64,000 bases of DNA from Labrys sedimenti (GCF_034424805.1 NZ_JAXOUF010000011.1:90635-154634); one strand, 5' to 3'. Counted from the first letter of the stretch, positions 8,602 to 16,632 are shown. Numbers and translations are program-made. The notes: generated from the letters alone by a model not told the origin.

Positions 8602-9231
8602 ATGACCGGCCGTTTTGCGCTCACCCATTCGCCACGAGAGGTGCGGGACTGGTTCGGCTATGTCGAGGAGCCGGATTTCCCGCCACGCGCGAATATCGCG
8701 CCGAGCCAACCTGTTGCCGTCGTGCATGCCGACTTCTCGGCCCGGCATTTCACTCTCATGCGATGGGGCTTCATCCCCGCCTTCATCAAGGATACGGCCG
8801 GCTATCCGCTACTGATCAACATCCGCTCGGAGACGGTGCAGGAGAAGCCTTCCTTCCGCAACGCCTTTGCGCGGCGACGGTGCGTGATACCGGCGGACGG
8901 CTTCTACCAATGGCAGAAGCAGGGGCGCACGAAACGACCCTATCTGCTGCGTCGGCCCGGCGGCGGCCTCATGGCCCTGGCCGCGATCTGGGAGACCTGG
9001 TCGGGCTGTGACGGCAGCGAGATCGACACGGTCGGCCTTCTTACCAGCGATGCCAGCGGCACGCTGGCGGCGCTCGGTGACCGCAGCCCGGTACTGATCG
9101 AGGCCGACGCCATGGCCTTCTGGCTCGACCCGCTGACCAAGCCTGGCGAAGCAGCCGCCCTGCTGCGGCCACCGGCCGCCGATAGTCTCGAACTAGCGCC
9201 GGACGCACCGGATCTGAAGCACGGTCTTTGA
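8602..9231 (+). CDS. SRAP (YedK/HMCES)-like protein lacking key catalytic residues
   Basis: A 209-residue protein that aligns along its whole length with the SOS response-associated peptidase family, which normally shields abasic sites in single-stranded DNA by a thiazolidine crosslink through Cys2. Conserved family blocks are present: 'NIAPSQPVAVV' (31-41), 'RWGFIP' (54-59), 'INIRSET' (72-78) and 'CVIPADGFYQW' (94-104). However the start is MTGRF where the family has MCGRF, Gln103 replaces the usual Glu of GFYEW, and Gly159 (GDRSP) replaces the His of HDRMP. Asn73 and Arg75 remain. Either the protein is an inactive relative that still binds DNA, or Thr2 serves a new role. The frame is intact, so it is not an obvious pseudogene. 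The start has only a poorly spaced GAGG. Confidence 0.8.
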   Translation: MTGRFALTHSPREVRDWFGYVEEPDFPPRANIAPSQPVAVVHADFSARHFTLMRWGFIPAFIKDTAGYPLLINIRSETVQEKPSFRNAFARRRCVIPADGFYQWQKQGRTKRPYLLRRPGGGLMALAAIWETWSGCDGSEIDTVGLLTSDASGTLAALGDRSPVLIEADAMAFWLDPLTKPGEAAALLRPPAADSLELAPDAPDLKHGL

Positions 9232-9327
9232 ACCCCTGCCATGCCGAAGCCTGACATGACGCATGTTCAAATTCTTAGCGAAATCTTGTGAGAGAGGACG
9301 GTTTCCTGTTCGACGAGATTCGATCCC

Positions 9328-9430
9328 TAGAGCAATGCGCGTTCAAGTGTGAACGCCCATTTGCTCTAGCTCCTTGGTTCAACGCGTCTTTGCGATTCTT
9401 GGCGCAACCGCCAAATCGCAAAACGCTCTG
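9328..9430 (+). repeat. R1 repeat copy
   Basis: Full-length copy of R1 in the same orientation as the 5164 copy. It begins TAGAGCAATGCGCGTT, contains TTGCTCTAGCTCCTTGGTTC and ends AATCGCAAAACGCTCT. It ends 11 bases before the ATG of the small lipoprotein gene, whose ribosome binding site (AAGGA) directly follows the repeat. A second, reversed copy lies inside that gene. Confidence 0.8.
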
Positions 9431-9441
9431 AAGGAAAAACG

Positions 9442-9771
9442 ATGATGAAGACCCTAAAGCGTTTTCCAGAGAAGTTGATAGACTTTTTGATTAAGAAAAC
9501 GCGCCAAAACAATAAGTTAGAGAAAAAGTGCGCTTCGAGAAAATCGCGCCTTGCTCTATCCGCAACCCTCGCGCTTGCGGCCGCAGCGACCCTCGCCGGT
9601 TGCAGCGCCGGTGTCAGCGTCGGCAGCGCGACCTACAGCGCCGATGAGCGAGGGTCGACCTACTGCTCACGCAGCGTCGGCGCCAGCATCGAGGCTCCCG
9701 ACGCGAGCGGCAGCGGCATGCATCGCCAGCGCGGCTGCGTGACACGGCCCGCCGACGGCGGCGAGGACTGA
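9442..9771 (+). CDS. Small lipoprotein with repeat-derived N-terminal insert
   Basis: A 109-residue predicted lipoprotein. The hydrophobic stretch LALSATLALAAAATLAGC ends in a good lipobox (Leu-Ala-Gly-Cys54), after which the mature part is short, Ser/Gly-rich and carries two more Cys. Unusually about 38 residues precede the signal's hydrophobic core, and residues 5-39 are encoded by a reversed R1 repeat copy (9454-9558). Removing that ~105-base insert would leave MMKT joined to SATLALAAAATLAGC, an ordinary lipoprotein signal. AAGGA lies seven bases before the ATG. No family recognised. Confidence 0.6.
   Translation: MMKTLKRFPEKLIDFLIKKTRQNNKLEKKCASRKSRLALSATLALAAAATLAGCSAGVSVGSATYSADERGSTYCSRSVGASIEAPDASGSGMHRQRGCVTRPADGGED
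9454..9558 (-). repeat. R1-family repeat inserted in frame within a gene
   Basis: The reversed sequence aligns end to end with the R1 copies: CTAAAGCGTTTT at the left, AAAACGCGCCAAAACAATAA and GTTAGAG in the middle, and CCTTGCTCTA at the right. The central part differs from the other copies, so it is a subtype. Its length, about 105 bases, is a multiple of three and leaves the lipoprotein frame open. Confidence 0.7.
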
Positions 9772-9782
9772 ACCTCGCCGCA

Positions 9783-10838
9783 TCATCCCCGCTTCGGTTT
9801 GGCAGAGGTCGAGGTTTTCTCGGGCTTGGCGGGGCTGGGGGTCAGCCAAGTCGTGATTGGGTGTACCTTCTTGGCGGCCTCGGCCTGCGCGAGATAGCTG
9901 GTCTGCCCAGGCAGCCCCATAGGATAAGCCGCATCGCGCATTCGCTCATAGTCACGCGTTTGCTCGCCGCATTGCTTTGCCCTCATGTCCGGAGGGCTAC
10001 GCTTGGTGTCGTTGGCAAGGGCGGAGAGCGTTGTGTTGCCGGGCGAAAGCTCGCCGGAAAACGCCTGGGTCAAATACATCGCCGCCCGTTCGTTGCGTTC
10101 GCGCTCGGTTGTCGCGCCCATCACGACCACCATGACCTGCCTTCCGCCTCTTTCGGCGAGGGCGACCACATTATTGCCCGATGCGCACAGATAGCCCGTC
10201 TTCAGGCCTCTGGCACCGTCAAAGCGGGTCAGCAACTCGTTGTGGGATTCCACAGTCTTTCCGTCGATGACGACAGCCGACGTCTCGAAGAAGCGGCGAT
10301 ATTCGGGAAACTGCCTGTCAATGGCGATGCCAAGCAGCGCCATGTCGCGCGCCGTCGATTTTTGCCGACGATCGAACAATCCGTTCGGATTCACAAACCG
10401 GCTGCCCGTCATCCCCAATCGCCTAGCGGCGTCATTCATCGACTTGACGAACGTCTCCTCCGAGCCTGCAACCCGCTCGGCGATCGCCATGGCGACATCG
10501 TTGGTGGAGCCCGAAATCATGGCGAAAAGAGCATCCTCCAGCGTCATGGTGCTGCCGGCGTGGAGGCCAGAGTCGAGGAACTTCTGCTTCGCCGCATGCT
10601 CGGAAAGCACCACCGGCGTCTCCATCGACACACGCCCGGCGCGAATGGCCTCAAAGGTGACGAAGGCCGTCATCAGCTTGGTCGTCGAGGCCGGAAACCA
10701 GGGACGCCCTGCCTCCTCGGCATGAAGCACCTGATCATTCGCGACATCGACAACGAGGATGGGCGTCGCATCCGACGCACGCGCGGGGCTGTGCAGCGCC
10801 AAAATCAGCGCCAAGCATCCGAAACTCTTCCAAAACAT
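9783..10838 (-). CDS. dacA: D-alanyl-D-alanine carboxypeptidase (DacA/PBP5-like)
   Basis: A 351-residue periplasmic serine-type peptidase that trims the terminal D-Ala from peptidoglycan pentapeptides. A signal peptide (FGCLALILALHSPARA) precedes the three S11 motifs: Ser51-Thr-Thr-Lys54 (SxxK nucleophile), SGSTND near residue 107 (SxN) and KTG in 'GLKTGYLC' near 213. The C-terminus is Pro/Lys-rich without the amphipathic anchor typical of PBP5, so membrane attachment is uncertain. The start at 10838 has AAGGGA ten bases upstream; an ATG at 10847 is the alternative. The stop comes 11 bases after the convergent lipoprotein stop. Confidence 0.88.
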   Translation of the reverse strand: MFWKSFGCLALILALHSPARASDATPILVVDVANDQVLHAEEAGRPWFPASTTKLMTAFVTFEAIRAGRVSMETPVVLSEHAAKQKFLDSGLHAGSTMTLEDALFAMISGSTNDVAMAIAERVAGSEETFVKSMNDAARRLGMTGSRFVNPNGLFDRRQKSTARDMALLGIAIDRQFPEYRRFFETSAVVIDGKTVESHNELLTRFDGARGLKTGYLCASGNNVVALAERGGRQVMVVVMGATTERERNERAAMYLTQAFSGELSPGNTTLSALANDTKRSPPDMRAKQCGEQTRDYERMRDAAYPMGLPGQTSYLAQAEAAKKVHPITTWLTPSPAKPEKTSTSAKPKRG

Positions 10839-10921
10839 CCTATCCATATCCCTTTCGGCTGCCGAACGGCCCAATCAATGAAGCGTTTCTATGACGTTCG
10901 CGTCCGATTCTTTTGCAGCAT

Positions 10922-11638
10922 TCACTCCGAGGCACGCGCCACCGCTGTTTGCAGCAGTTCGGCATTGTCGGCAGCCCTGGTCCCATCGGGCAGATCGGCG
11001 CCGTCCTCCAGGCCGATGCGGCGGTCGAGACCCAGGCGGACGGCCTCGTCATGCATCGGCCATTGGGTCAGGTCGCTGCCGTGCAGTTGGATCGGCAGGC
11101 CGAGATTGGCATGGCGCAAGACGGCCAGGATCTCATGGGCGACATGCAAACCGGCCGCCATTTCCTGCTCCTCGATCTCGACAAGCACACGCAGGCAGCG
11201 CTCGGCGGACGGAAGCGCGACCAGGCGCAAGGCGTCGGTGACGGTGGCCAAACCCGCCTCGATGCCGATGCGGAACTGGATCATCAGCGCCATGATCTCC
11301 GGCGCATCTTCCTCGCTGAGATCGACTGAAACATAATCCGGCAGGGTCCGCCATTCGCGCATCGGCGCCTGGCGCGAGCGCCCGACCGGCGGAATCGTCC
11401 ACAGGGTCGAGATGCCGACCGGCACGCCCGGCACGCTCGCGCGGATCGCTTGCAGGGCCGCGGCGACATCGGCCGGCTCCAGGCTCTGCTCGCCATTCTG
11501 TCCACGGGGATGGACATGCAGTTCCTCGGCTCCAGCTGCAATGGCCGCCTTGGCATCGCGCGCCAGTTCGGCCGGCGTACAGGGCAGTGCAGGATGGAAA
11601 TCGCGGCTCCTGCTGCCGTTCAGGCAAGCTTGCAGCAT
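10922..11638 (-). CDS. 3-keto-5-aminohexanoate cleavage (BKACE) family protein
   Basis: A 238-residue member of the beta-keto acid cleavage enzyme family (DUF849), zinc-dependent enzymes that combine a beta-keto acid with acetyl-CoA to give acetoacetate and a new CoA ester. The opening LQACLNGSRS and the metal-binding ELHVHPRG (about residue 44) are typical; 'IQLHGSD' near 190 is part of the active-site barrel. It is shorter than the usual ~270-300 residues, so specificity may differ. AGAGG precedes the 11638 ATG; an ATG at 11656 that overlaps the upstream stop (ATGA) is possible. It follows the quinone reductase-like gene and is probably co-transcribed with it. Confidence 0.78.
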   Translation of the reverse strand: MLQACLNGSRSRDFHPALPCTPAELARDAKAAIAAGAEELHVHPRGQNGEQSLEPADVAAALQAIRASVPGVPVGISTLWTIPPVGRSRQAPMREWRTLPDYVSVDLSEEDAPEIMALMIQFRIGIEAGLATVTDALRLVALPSAERCLRVLVEIEEQEMAAGLHVAHEILAVLRHANLGLPIQLHGSDLTQWPMHDEAVRLGLDRRIGLEDGADLPDGTRAADNAELLQTAVARASE

Positions 11639-11652
11639 CGTCCTCTTCCCGA

Positions 11653-12258
11653 TCATACCTCCGCGGCGAGATCCCGCATCTGCAGCGCCAAGACCTTCGC
11701 ATCCGCGAGCCAGCCGGCCCGATCGGCCGCAGTGCTGGTGGCGACCACGCCATAGAGCGCACGCCGGACGTGATGGACGCCACAATAGCGCAAAATACCT
11801 TCCCGCCACATGCGATCGAGCGGATCGCCGAAAACGGCCTGCTCACGGTCCAAAGGTGTATTGCCGGTGTTGAGCACCAGCGCGGCGCGCGCCCGCAGGA
11901 GGCCCTGCGGCACGTCACCCCGATCATCCCCCTTGGCAAAGCCATAGGCGGCGCCCGGCGCGAATACCCGGTCGATCCAGCCCTTCATGATCGCAGGCGG
12001 CGCGCCCCAGCAATTGGGATGGATGACCGCCATGAGATCACACGACTGCAGCTCGGCGATATGGGCCTGCACAAGGGCATCCCGGCTCGGACGGCCGCGA
12101 GCCTCCTCGACGGTCAGCAGCGGGTCGAAGCCCTCGGCGGACAGGTCGTGATAGGAGACCGCGCAGCCAGCCTCCTGCCAGGCGCTTCTTACGGTTTCGG
12201 CCAGGGCGTGATTGAAGCTCGCCGGCGCGGGATGGCCGACGACGATCATGGCCCTCAC
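11653..12258 (-). CDS. NAD(P)H-dependent oxidoreductase, flavodoxin fold (NQO/KefF-like)
   Basis: A 201-residue flavoprotein of the flavodoxin_2 family, which includes quinone reductases, KefF-type proteins and azoreductases. The N-terminal strand-loop 'MIVVGHPAPASFN' binds the FMN or FAD phosphate, and 'HPNCWGAPPAIMKGWIDRVF' (about residues 80-99) is the typical active-site block of the family. The start is taken as GTG at 12258; an ATG three codons later is possible. It lies 18 bases downstream of an FAD-linked dehydrogenase gene and is coupled to the BKACE gene, forming a three-gene operon of unknown substrate. Confidence 0.82.
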   Translation of the reverse strand: MRAMIVVGHPAPASFNHALAETVRSAWQEAGCAVSYHDLSAEGFDPLLTVEEARGRPSRDALVQAHIAELQSCDLMAVIHPNCWGAPPAIMKGWIDRVFAPGAAYGFAKGDDRGDVPQGLLRARAALVLNTGNTPLDREQAVFGDPLDRMWREGILRYCGVHHVRRALYGVVATSTAADRAGWLADAKVLALQMRDLAAEV

Positions 12259-12276
12259 GTCAGCCTGCCCTGCGCA

Positions 12277-13695
12277 TCAGAGTACCTTGCCGGGATTCAT
12301 GATGCCCTTAGGATCGAGCGTCGCCTTGATGGCACGCATCATCTCCAGCTCCACCGGATCCTTGACCCCGGGCAGCAACTTGCGCTTGGCTTGGCCGATG
12401 CCGTGCTCGGCCGAGATGGAACCGTGGAACTCGGCGACGATGCCGTGGACGATCTCGTTGGTCTTTTCCCACTTGTCCAGGAAGGCCTGCTTGTCACCGC
12501 CCACGGGCTGCGAAACGTTGAAGTGGATGTTGCCATCGCCGAGATGGCCGAAGGGCAACGGACGTGCGCCCGGAATGAAGGCCTCCACGGCAGCGATGGC
12601 CTTGTCGAGGAAAGCCGGCACCAGCCGAATCGGCACTGACACATCATGCTTGATCGAGCCACCCTCGAAGCGCTGGCTTTCCGACAGCAATTCGCGCAGA
12701 CGCCAGAAATCGGCGGCCTGTTCGAGCGAGGCGGCGATCACGGCATCGCGGGCGTAGCCCTGCTCATAGGCCGTCATCAGCATCGCCTCCAGCGCCTCGT
12801 TCACGCCGCCCTCGGCGGAGTTGGACACTTCCAGCAGCACATACCAGGGATAGTTGCCCTCGATGGGATCGCGCGCATCGGCGACGTGGCGGATGACGAA
12901 ATCGATGCCGATGCGCGGCATCAGTTCGAACGCCGTCACGGTGCCGCCGCCGTTCTCCCGGGCGACGTTGAGGAGCGCCAACGCCGCGGCCGGATTGTCG
13001 ACGCCGATGAAGGCCGTGCCGACGGAGCGCGGCTTGGGGAACAGCTTCAGCACCGCCGCGGTGACGATACCGAGCGTGCCCTCGGCCCCGACGAAAAGGT
13101 TCTTCAGATCATAGCCGGTGTTGTCCTTGCGCAGATGGCGCATGCCATGCCAGATCCGCCCGCCCGGCAGCACGACCTCCAGGCCCATCACCAGGTCGCG
13201 CGTATTGCCATAGGCGATCACGCCGGTGCCACCGGCATTGGTGCCGATATTGCCGCCGATGGTGCAGCTCCCCTCCGATGGCAAAGTGAGCGGGAAGAAA
13301 CGCCCGGCCGCCTCCGCCGCCTCCTGCACCCGCTGCAGCGTCACGCCGGCTTCGACGTCGATGGTGTTGCTGTCGGGATCGACGGCACGAACCTTGTCCA
13401 GCCGCCTGAGTGAAACCAGCAGCTCATTGCCTTCCGCGTGCGGAACCTGGCCGCCGACCAGGCCGGTATTGCCGCCTTGCGGCACGATCGGCGTATCCGT
13501 CTCGTCGGCAAGCCTGAGGATGGCGGCGACCTCCTCGACCGTACCAGGCAGCAGCACCAGCGGCGTCTTGCCGTGATAGCGGTCGCGCCATTCCTTCAGG
13601 AAGGGCTGCTGGGCATCCGCATCGGCAATGGCGTAGCGCTCTCCGACCAGGGCGGCGAAGCGGGCAAGGAGTTCGGGAGAAAGCTGAGCGGACAT
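12277..13695 (-). CDS. FAD-binding oxidoreductase (D-2-hydroxyglutarate/D-lactate dehydrogenase type)
   Basis: A 472-residue flavoenzyme of the VAO/GlcD family. The PP-loop FAD-binding motif PQGGNTGLVGG is near residue 72, 'TNAGGTGVIAYGNTRDLVMG' near 152 and 'NLFVGAEGTLGIVTAAVLKL' near 199. The C-terminal domain has HLGDGNIHFNV near 382, with histidines that line the hydroxy-acid site, and ends with the usual 'LDPKGIMNPGKVL'. The family oxidises D-2-hydroxy acids such as D-2-hydroxyglutarate. It leads the operon with the flavodoxin-fold reductase and BKACE genes, so the three may handle one short hydroxy- or keto-acid route. Confidence 0.88.
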   Translation of the reverse strand: MSAQLSPELLARFAALVGERYAIADADAQQPFLKEWRDRYHGKTPLVLLPGTVEEVAAILRLADETDTPIVPQGGNTGLVGGQVPHAEGNELLVSLRRLDKVRAVDPDSNTIDVEAGVTLQRVQEAAEAAGRFFPLTLPSEGSCTIGGNIGTNAGGTGVIAYGNTRDLVMGLEVVLPGGRIWHGMRHLRKDNTGYDLKNLFVGAEGTLGIVTAAVLKLFPKPRSVGTAFIGVDNPAAALALLNVARENGGGTVTAFELMPRIGIDFVIRHVADARDPIEGNYPWYVLLEVSNSAEGGVNEALEAMLMTAYEQGYARDAVIAASLEQAADFWRLRELLSESQRFEGGSIKHDVSVPIRLVPAFLDKAIAAVEAFIPGARPLPFGHLGDGNIHFNVSQPVGGDKQAFLDKWEKTNEIVHGIVAEFHGSISAEHGIGQAKRKLLPGVKDPVELEMMRAIKATLDPKGIMNPGKVL

Positions 13696-13740
13696 GGAAG
13701 GAGTATCCTGGCTAAGGCGTTGTGCGATGGGTGAACGCAG

Positions 13741-13915
13741 CTGGAATCACAAAGACGCGCCAAAATGAGGAGTCAGAACGAGGCACGGTCACACTTGAAC
13801 GCGCTTTATCCTAGAGCAAAGCGCGTTTATGTATAACCACTGCCTTGCTCTAACTCGTTGTTTCAACGCGTCTTTGCGATTCTGAGTGATCCCAAGAAAT
13901 CGCAAAACGCTTTAG
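13741..13915 (+). repeat. R1 repeat copy with a reversed degenerate copy beside it
   Basis: A full R1 copy runs from about 13811 (CTAGAGCAAAGCGCGTTTA) to 13915 (ATCGCAAAACGCTTTAG). Directly upstream, 13744-13812 looks like a degraded copy in the opposite orientation (AATCACAAAGACGCGCC ... CGCTTTATCCTAGAG). The right end of the full copy supplies the stop codon of the gluconokinase gene. Confidence 0.75.
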
Positions 13916-14430
13916 CGGGCAAGCTGGTGGAGCGCGTTGGCGACGATCGTGTCGGGTTCCGCCTCGATTGAAACACTGATCGGCGCCTCGTCGGCACCCG
14001 GTGGTTCCAGCGTGGCGAACTGGCTGGCAAGCAGGCTCGGCGGCATGAAATGATCCTTGCGCTTGGCCAACCGGGCCGCGATCACTTCGGCACTGCCTTC
14101 GAGAAAGACGAAGCGGACATCCGCATACCCATCCCGCAGGGCATTGCGATAGGCGCGCTTGAGCGCCGAGCAGGCAACCACGCCATGCTGCCCCACCCCT
14201 CTCAGCTCGGCGATCCAGGCGGCGATGGCCGCGAGCCAGGGCCAGCGGTCCTCGTCCGTCAGCGGAATGCCTGCATGCATCTTGGCGACATTGGCCGGCG
14301 GATGAAAGGAATCACCATCGCGGAAGGTCCAGCCAAGTCGCAACCCAAGCCGCTCGCCGATGCTGCTCTTGCCGGCACCGGAAACGCCCATGACGATGAG
14401 GGCAGTGGGAAGAGGCGAGACTAAAGTCAT
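13912..14430 (-). CDS. gntK: Gluconokinase
   Basis: A 172-residue P-loop kinase that phosphorylates D-gluconate to 6-phosphogluconate for entry into the Entner-Doudoroff or pentose phosphate route. Walker A (GVSGAGKSS) is at residues 15-23, followed by 'FRDGDSFHPPANVAKMHAGI' (substrate lid region) and 'VACSALKRAYRNALR', both diagnostic of GntK. The length is normal. The TAA stop lies in the terminal bases of an R1 repeat, so the repeat may have replaced the original last codons. It stands alone, with no gluconate transporter nearby. Confidence 0.92.
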   Translation of the reverse strand: MTLVSPLPTALIVMGVSGAGKSSIGERLGLRLGWTFRDGDSFHPPANVAKMHAGIPLTDEDRWPWLAAIAAWIAELRGVGQHGVVACSALKRAYRNALRDGYADVRFVFLEGSAEVIAARLAKRKDHFMPPSLLASQFATLEPPGADEAPISVSIEAEPDTIVANALHQLAR

Positions 14431-14513
14431 GGCATTTCATCCGCAGGCGATTGAAGCACTCCCTTGGTAAGGGAGAGGCCAAGGGAAACGCAAGGGATGA
14501 CAGGCGGTATGTG

Positions 14514-14580
14514 GTGTGCCGGTCTTCAGACCGGCATGTCCTCGACCGTTCGAAAAATGCCGGTCTGAAGACCGGCACAC
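14514..14580. repeat. Perfect 24-bp inverted repeat
   Basis: Arms at 14514-14537 and 14557-14580 are perfect reverse complements (core GCCGGTCTTCAGACCGGC, itself nearly palindromic) with a 19-base loop. It lies between the RNA methyltransferase stop and the upstream-oriented gluconokinase start on the same strand. It could stop transcription of the methyltransferase operon or stabilise its 3' end. No clear U-tract follows. Confidence 0.75.
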
Positions 14581-14582
14581 CT

Positions 14583-15809
14583 TCATCTTCGCTCGAACAC
14601 GCCGACCAGTTCGACATGCCCCGAGTGACGGAACTGATCGACCGGCGTCACCTTGGCGAGCCGATAGCCGCCGGCAATCAAAAGCGCGGCATCGCGGGCG
14701 AAGGTCGTCGGGTTGCAGGAGACCCCCACGATACGACGCAGCTTGGCGGCGGCAAGGCGCTTGGCCTGCGCCTCCGCACCGGCGCGCGGCGGATCGAAGA
14801 CCACGGCATCGAAGGGCTTGAGTTCCTCGGCCAGCAAGGGACGATGGAAGAGATCGCGCACGGTGGCGCTGACAGGCTTCAGGCCCTGGGCCCGCCGGGC
14901 GGCACGGTCGAGAGCCCCGATGGCCGGCTTGTCCGAATCGAAGGCCTGCACGTGCATGGCATCCGCCAGCGCCAGGGCGAAGGTGCCGCAGCCGGAGAAG
15001 AGATCGGCGATGCGCTTGGCGCCGGACAAGCCCTCGCGCACCAGGCTCGTCAGAGCGATGTCCGCCTCGGCCGTAGCCTGCAGAAAGGCACCCGGCGGTG
15101 GTGAAACCTCCACGGCCCCGAACCGCACCACCGGCGCCCGGCGCTCGATCACCACGTCGCCATGGTTGGAAAGCCGGGCTAGATCGAACTGCTGGGCGAG
15201 GTCGCCGAGCCTCAAACGCATCTTGTCGTCGATGCGTCCGGCGCCACGAATGTCGCAGTCGAGGCCGGTGATCGTGGCTGACAGCACCAGATCGAGCGGC
15301 TTGCCGAGACCGCGCAATTGCTTCTCCAGCGCACGCGCCGCCTCCAGGCCGCGATTCAGTTCCGGCACCAGGATCGGGCAGGCGTCGAGTTCGACGATCG
15401 CATGCGAGCGGGCCTCGGCAAAGCCGACCTTGCCCTTGCGGGCATGCAGGGTTGCCCGGCGCCGACCTCGGCCATGGGCATTGACGAGCGGCTCGACCGG
15501 CACCTCGATGCCAGCCTGCCTCAGCGCCTCGACCGCCAGGCCACGCTTCCAGGCCTGATAGGTGGAAAGCGACAAATGCTGGATGGCGCAGCCGCCACAA
15601 TGGCTGAAATGGGGGCAGAAGGGGTCGATCCGATCCGGGCTCGGTTCTTGCAAGGCGATCAGCCGCCCCCGCTCCCCGGCCACCTCGGCCAGGACCGTCT
15701 CGCCCGGCAAGGCATAGGGCACGAAGACCGGGCCCGGCGCAATGCCGTCACCACGATGCCCCAGCCTTTCGATCTTGAGTTCCAGCGATGTCTCAACGTG
15801 CTGATTCAC
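14583..15809 (-). CDS. Class I SAM-dependent RNA methyltransferase (RumA/RlmD-like)
   Basis: About 408 residues. It begins with a TRAM RNA-binding domain (LELKIERLGHRGDGIA). Cysteines in 'FCPHFSHCGGC' plus 'DACPIL' fit the [4Fe-4S] cluster of RumA-type enzymes. The SAM site is at 'IADLFSGCGTFALALA' and the catalytic block is 'VSCNPTTFARDAALL', so it should make 5-methyluridine in rRNA or tRNA. The start is uncertain: GTG at 15809 puts the TRAM domain near the N-terminus, but the frame is open to a TTG at 15872. It is last in the xseB-dxs-tlyA block, a gene order common in the Rhizobiales. Confidence 0.85.
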   Translation of the reverse strand: MNQHVETSLELKIERLGHRGDGIAPGPVFVPYALPGETVLAEVAGERGRLIALQEPSPDRIDPFCPHFSHCGGCAIQHLSLSTYQAWKRGLAVEALRQAGIEVPVEPLVNAHGRGRRRATLHARKGKVGFAEARSHAIVELDACPILVPELNRGLEAARALEKQLRGLGKPLDLVLSATITGLDCDIRGAGRIDDKMRLRLGDLAQQFDLARLSNHGDVVIERRAPVVRFGAVEVSPPPGAFLQATAEADIALTSLVREGLSGAKRIADLFSGCGTFALALADAMHVQAFDSDKPAIGALDRAARRAQGLKPVSATVRDLFHRPLLAEELKPFDAVVFDPPRAGAEAQAKRLAAAKLRRIVGVSCNPTTFARDAALLIAGGYRLAKVTPVDQFRHSGHVELVGVFERR

Positions 15810-15882
15810 GATCTCAACTTCATCAAGCGACACCTGAAAGAGATGAATCAAAATCTCAATCCAGGCGCGCAAGCCCCCTGAT

Positions 15883-16632
15883 TCAATCCATGAGCTCGGC
15901 TACACTAACCCTATGGGCAGACAGCAGAAACTCCTTATTGCCATCCCCGCCTTCGATGGGAGACGGCACGACCCCATTCACCTTCCAGCCAAGCGACGAG
16001 ACGAGGCCGGCGATACGCTCGCAGACCTCGACATGCACGGCCTCGTCCTTGACCACGCCACCCTTGCCGACCCGTTCGCGACCTGCCTCGAACTGCGGCT
16101 TGACCAGAACGGCGAGATCCGCGCCCGGTGCGGCAAGTGCGAGAGCCGCCGGCAGCACCAGCGCCAGTGAGATGAAACTGACATCGGCAACGACGAGATC
16201 GATCGGGTCAGGCACCAGGCTGCGGTCGAGCTTGCGCGCATCCTGCCCTTCGAGCGAGATCAGCCTGTCATTCCCGCGCAGGCTGGCATGAAGCTGATCG
16301 TGACCGACATCGACGGCATAGACCCGTACCACCCCGCGCCGCAGCAACACGTCACTGAAGCCCCCGGTGGAAGCCCCGATATCGAGCGCCACGCGCCCCT
16401 CCACCGGCACCGAGAATGTATCGAGCGCATGTTCGAGCTTGAGCCCGCCGCGCGACACGAAGGGAAAGGCCGGCTGCGCCTCGATCGCGGCTTCTGCTTC
16501 AAGGCTTTCCGACGCCTTGCGCACGGGCTTGCCATTGGCCGTCACAAGGCCGGCGGAGATCGCCGCCTGTGCCTTGGCGCGGCTGTCGAAATGACCGCGC
16601 TCGACCAGCAGCACGTCCGCACGCTTGCGCAT
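15883..16632 (-). CDS. tlyA: TlyA family rRNA methyltransferase
   Basis: A 249-residue protein. An N-terminal S4 RNA-binding domain (MRKRADVLLVERGHFDSRAK to about residue 60) is followed by an FtsJ-like SAM methyltransferase domain with 'VALDIGASTGGFSDVLLRRG' (about residues 83-102) and 'VADVSFISL' (about 151). TlyA proteins 2'-O-methylate cytidines in 16S and/or 23S rRNA; the old haemolysin label is not needed. The ATG shares one base with the dxs stop (TGATG), so translation is likely coupled. Confidence 0.9.
   Translation of the reverse strand: MRKRADVLLVERGHFDSRAKAQAAISAGLVTANGKPVRKASESLEAEAAIEAQPAFPFVSRGGLKLEHALDTFSVPVEGRVALDIGASTGGFSDVLLRRGVVRVYAVDVGHDQLHASLRGNDRLISLEGQDARKLDRSLVPDPIDLVVADVSFISLALVLPAALALAAPGADLAVLVKPQFEAGRERVGKGGVVKDEAVHVEVCERIAGLVSSLGWKVNGVVPSPIEGGDGNKEFLLSAHRVSVAELMD

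Noticed and set aside
9328..9558. R1 pair as a complete insertion sequence or integron-like element
   Set aside because: The two copies flank no transposase or integrase gene, and similar copies occur alone elsewhere, so they are better treated as separate miniature repeats.
15883..16632. TlyA as a haemolysin
   Set aside because: The S4 plus FtsJ-like methyltransferase domain order indicates an rRNA methyltransferase; the haemolysin name is historical.
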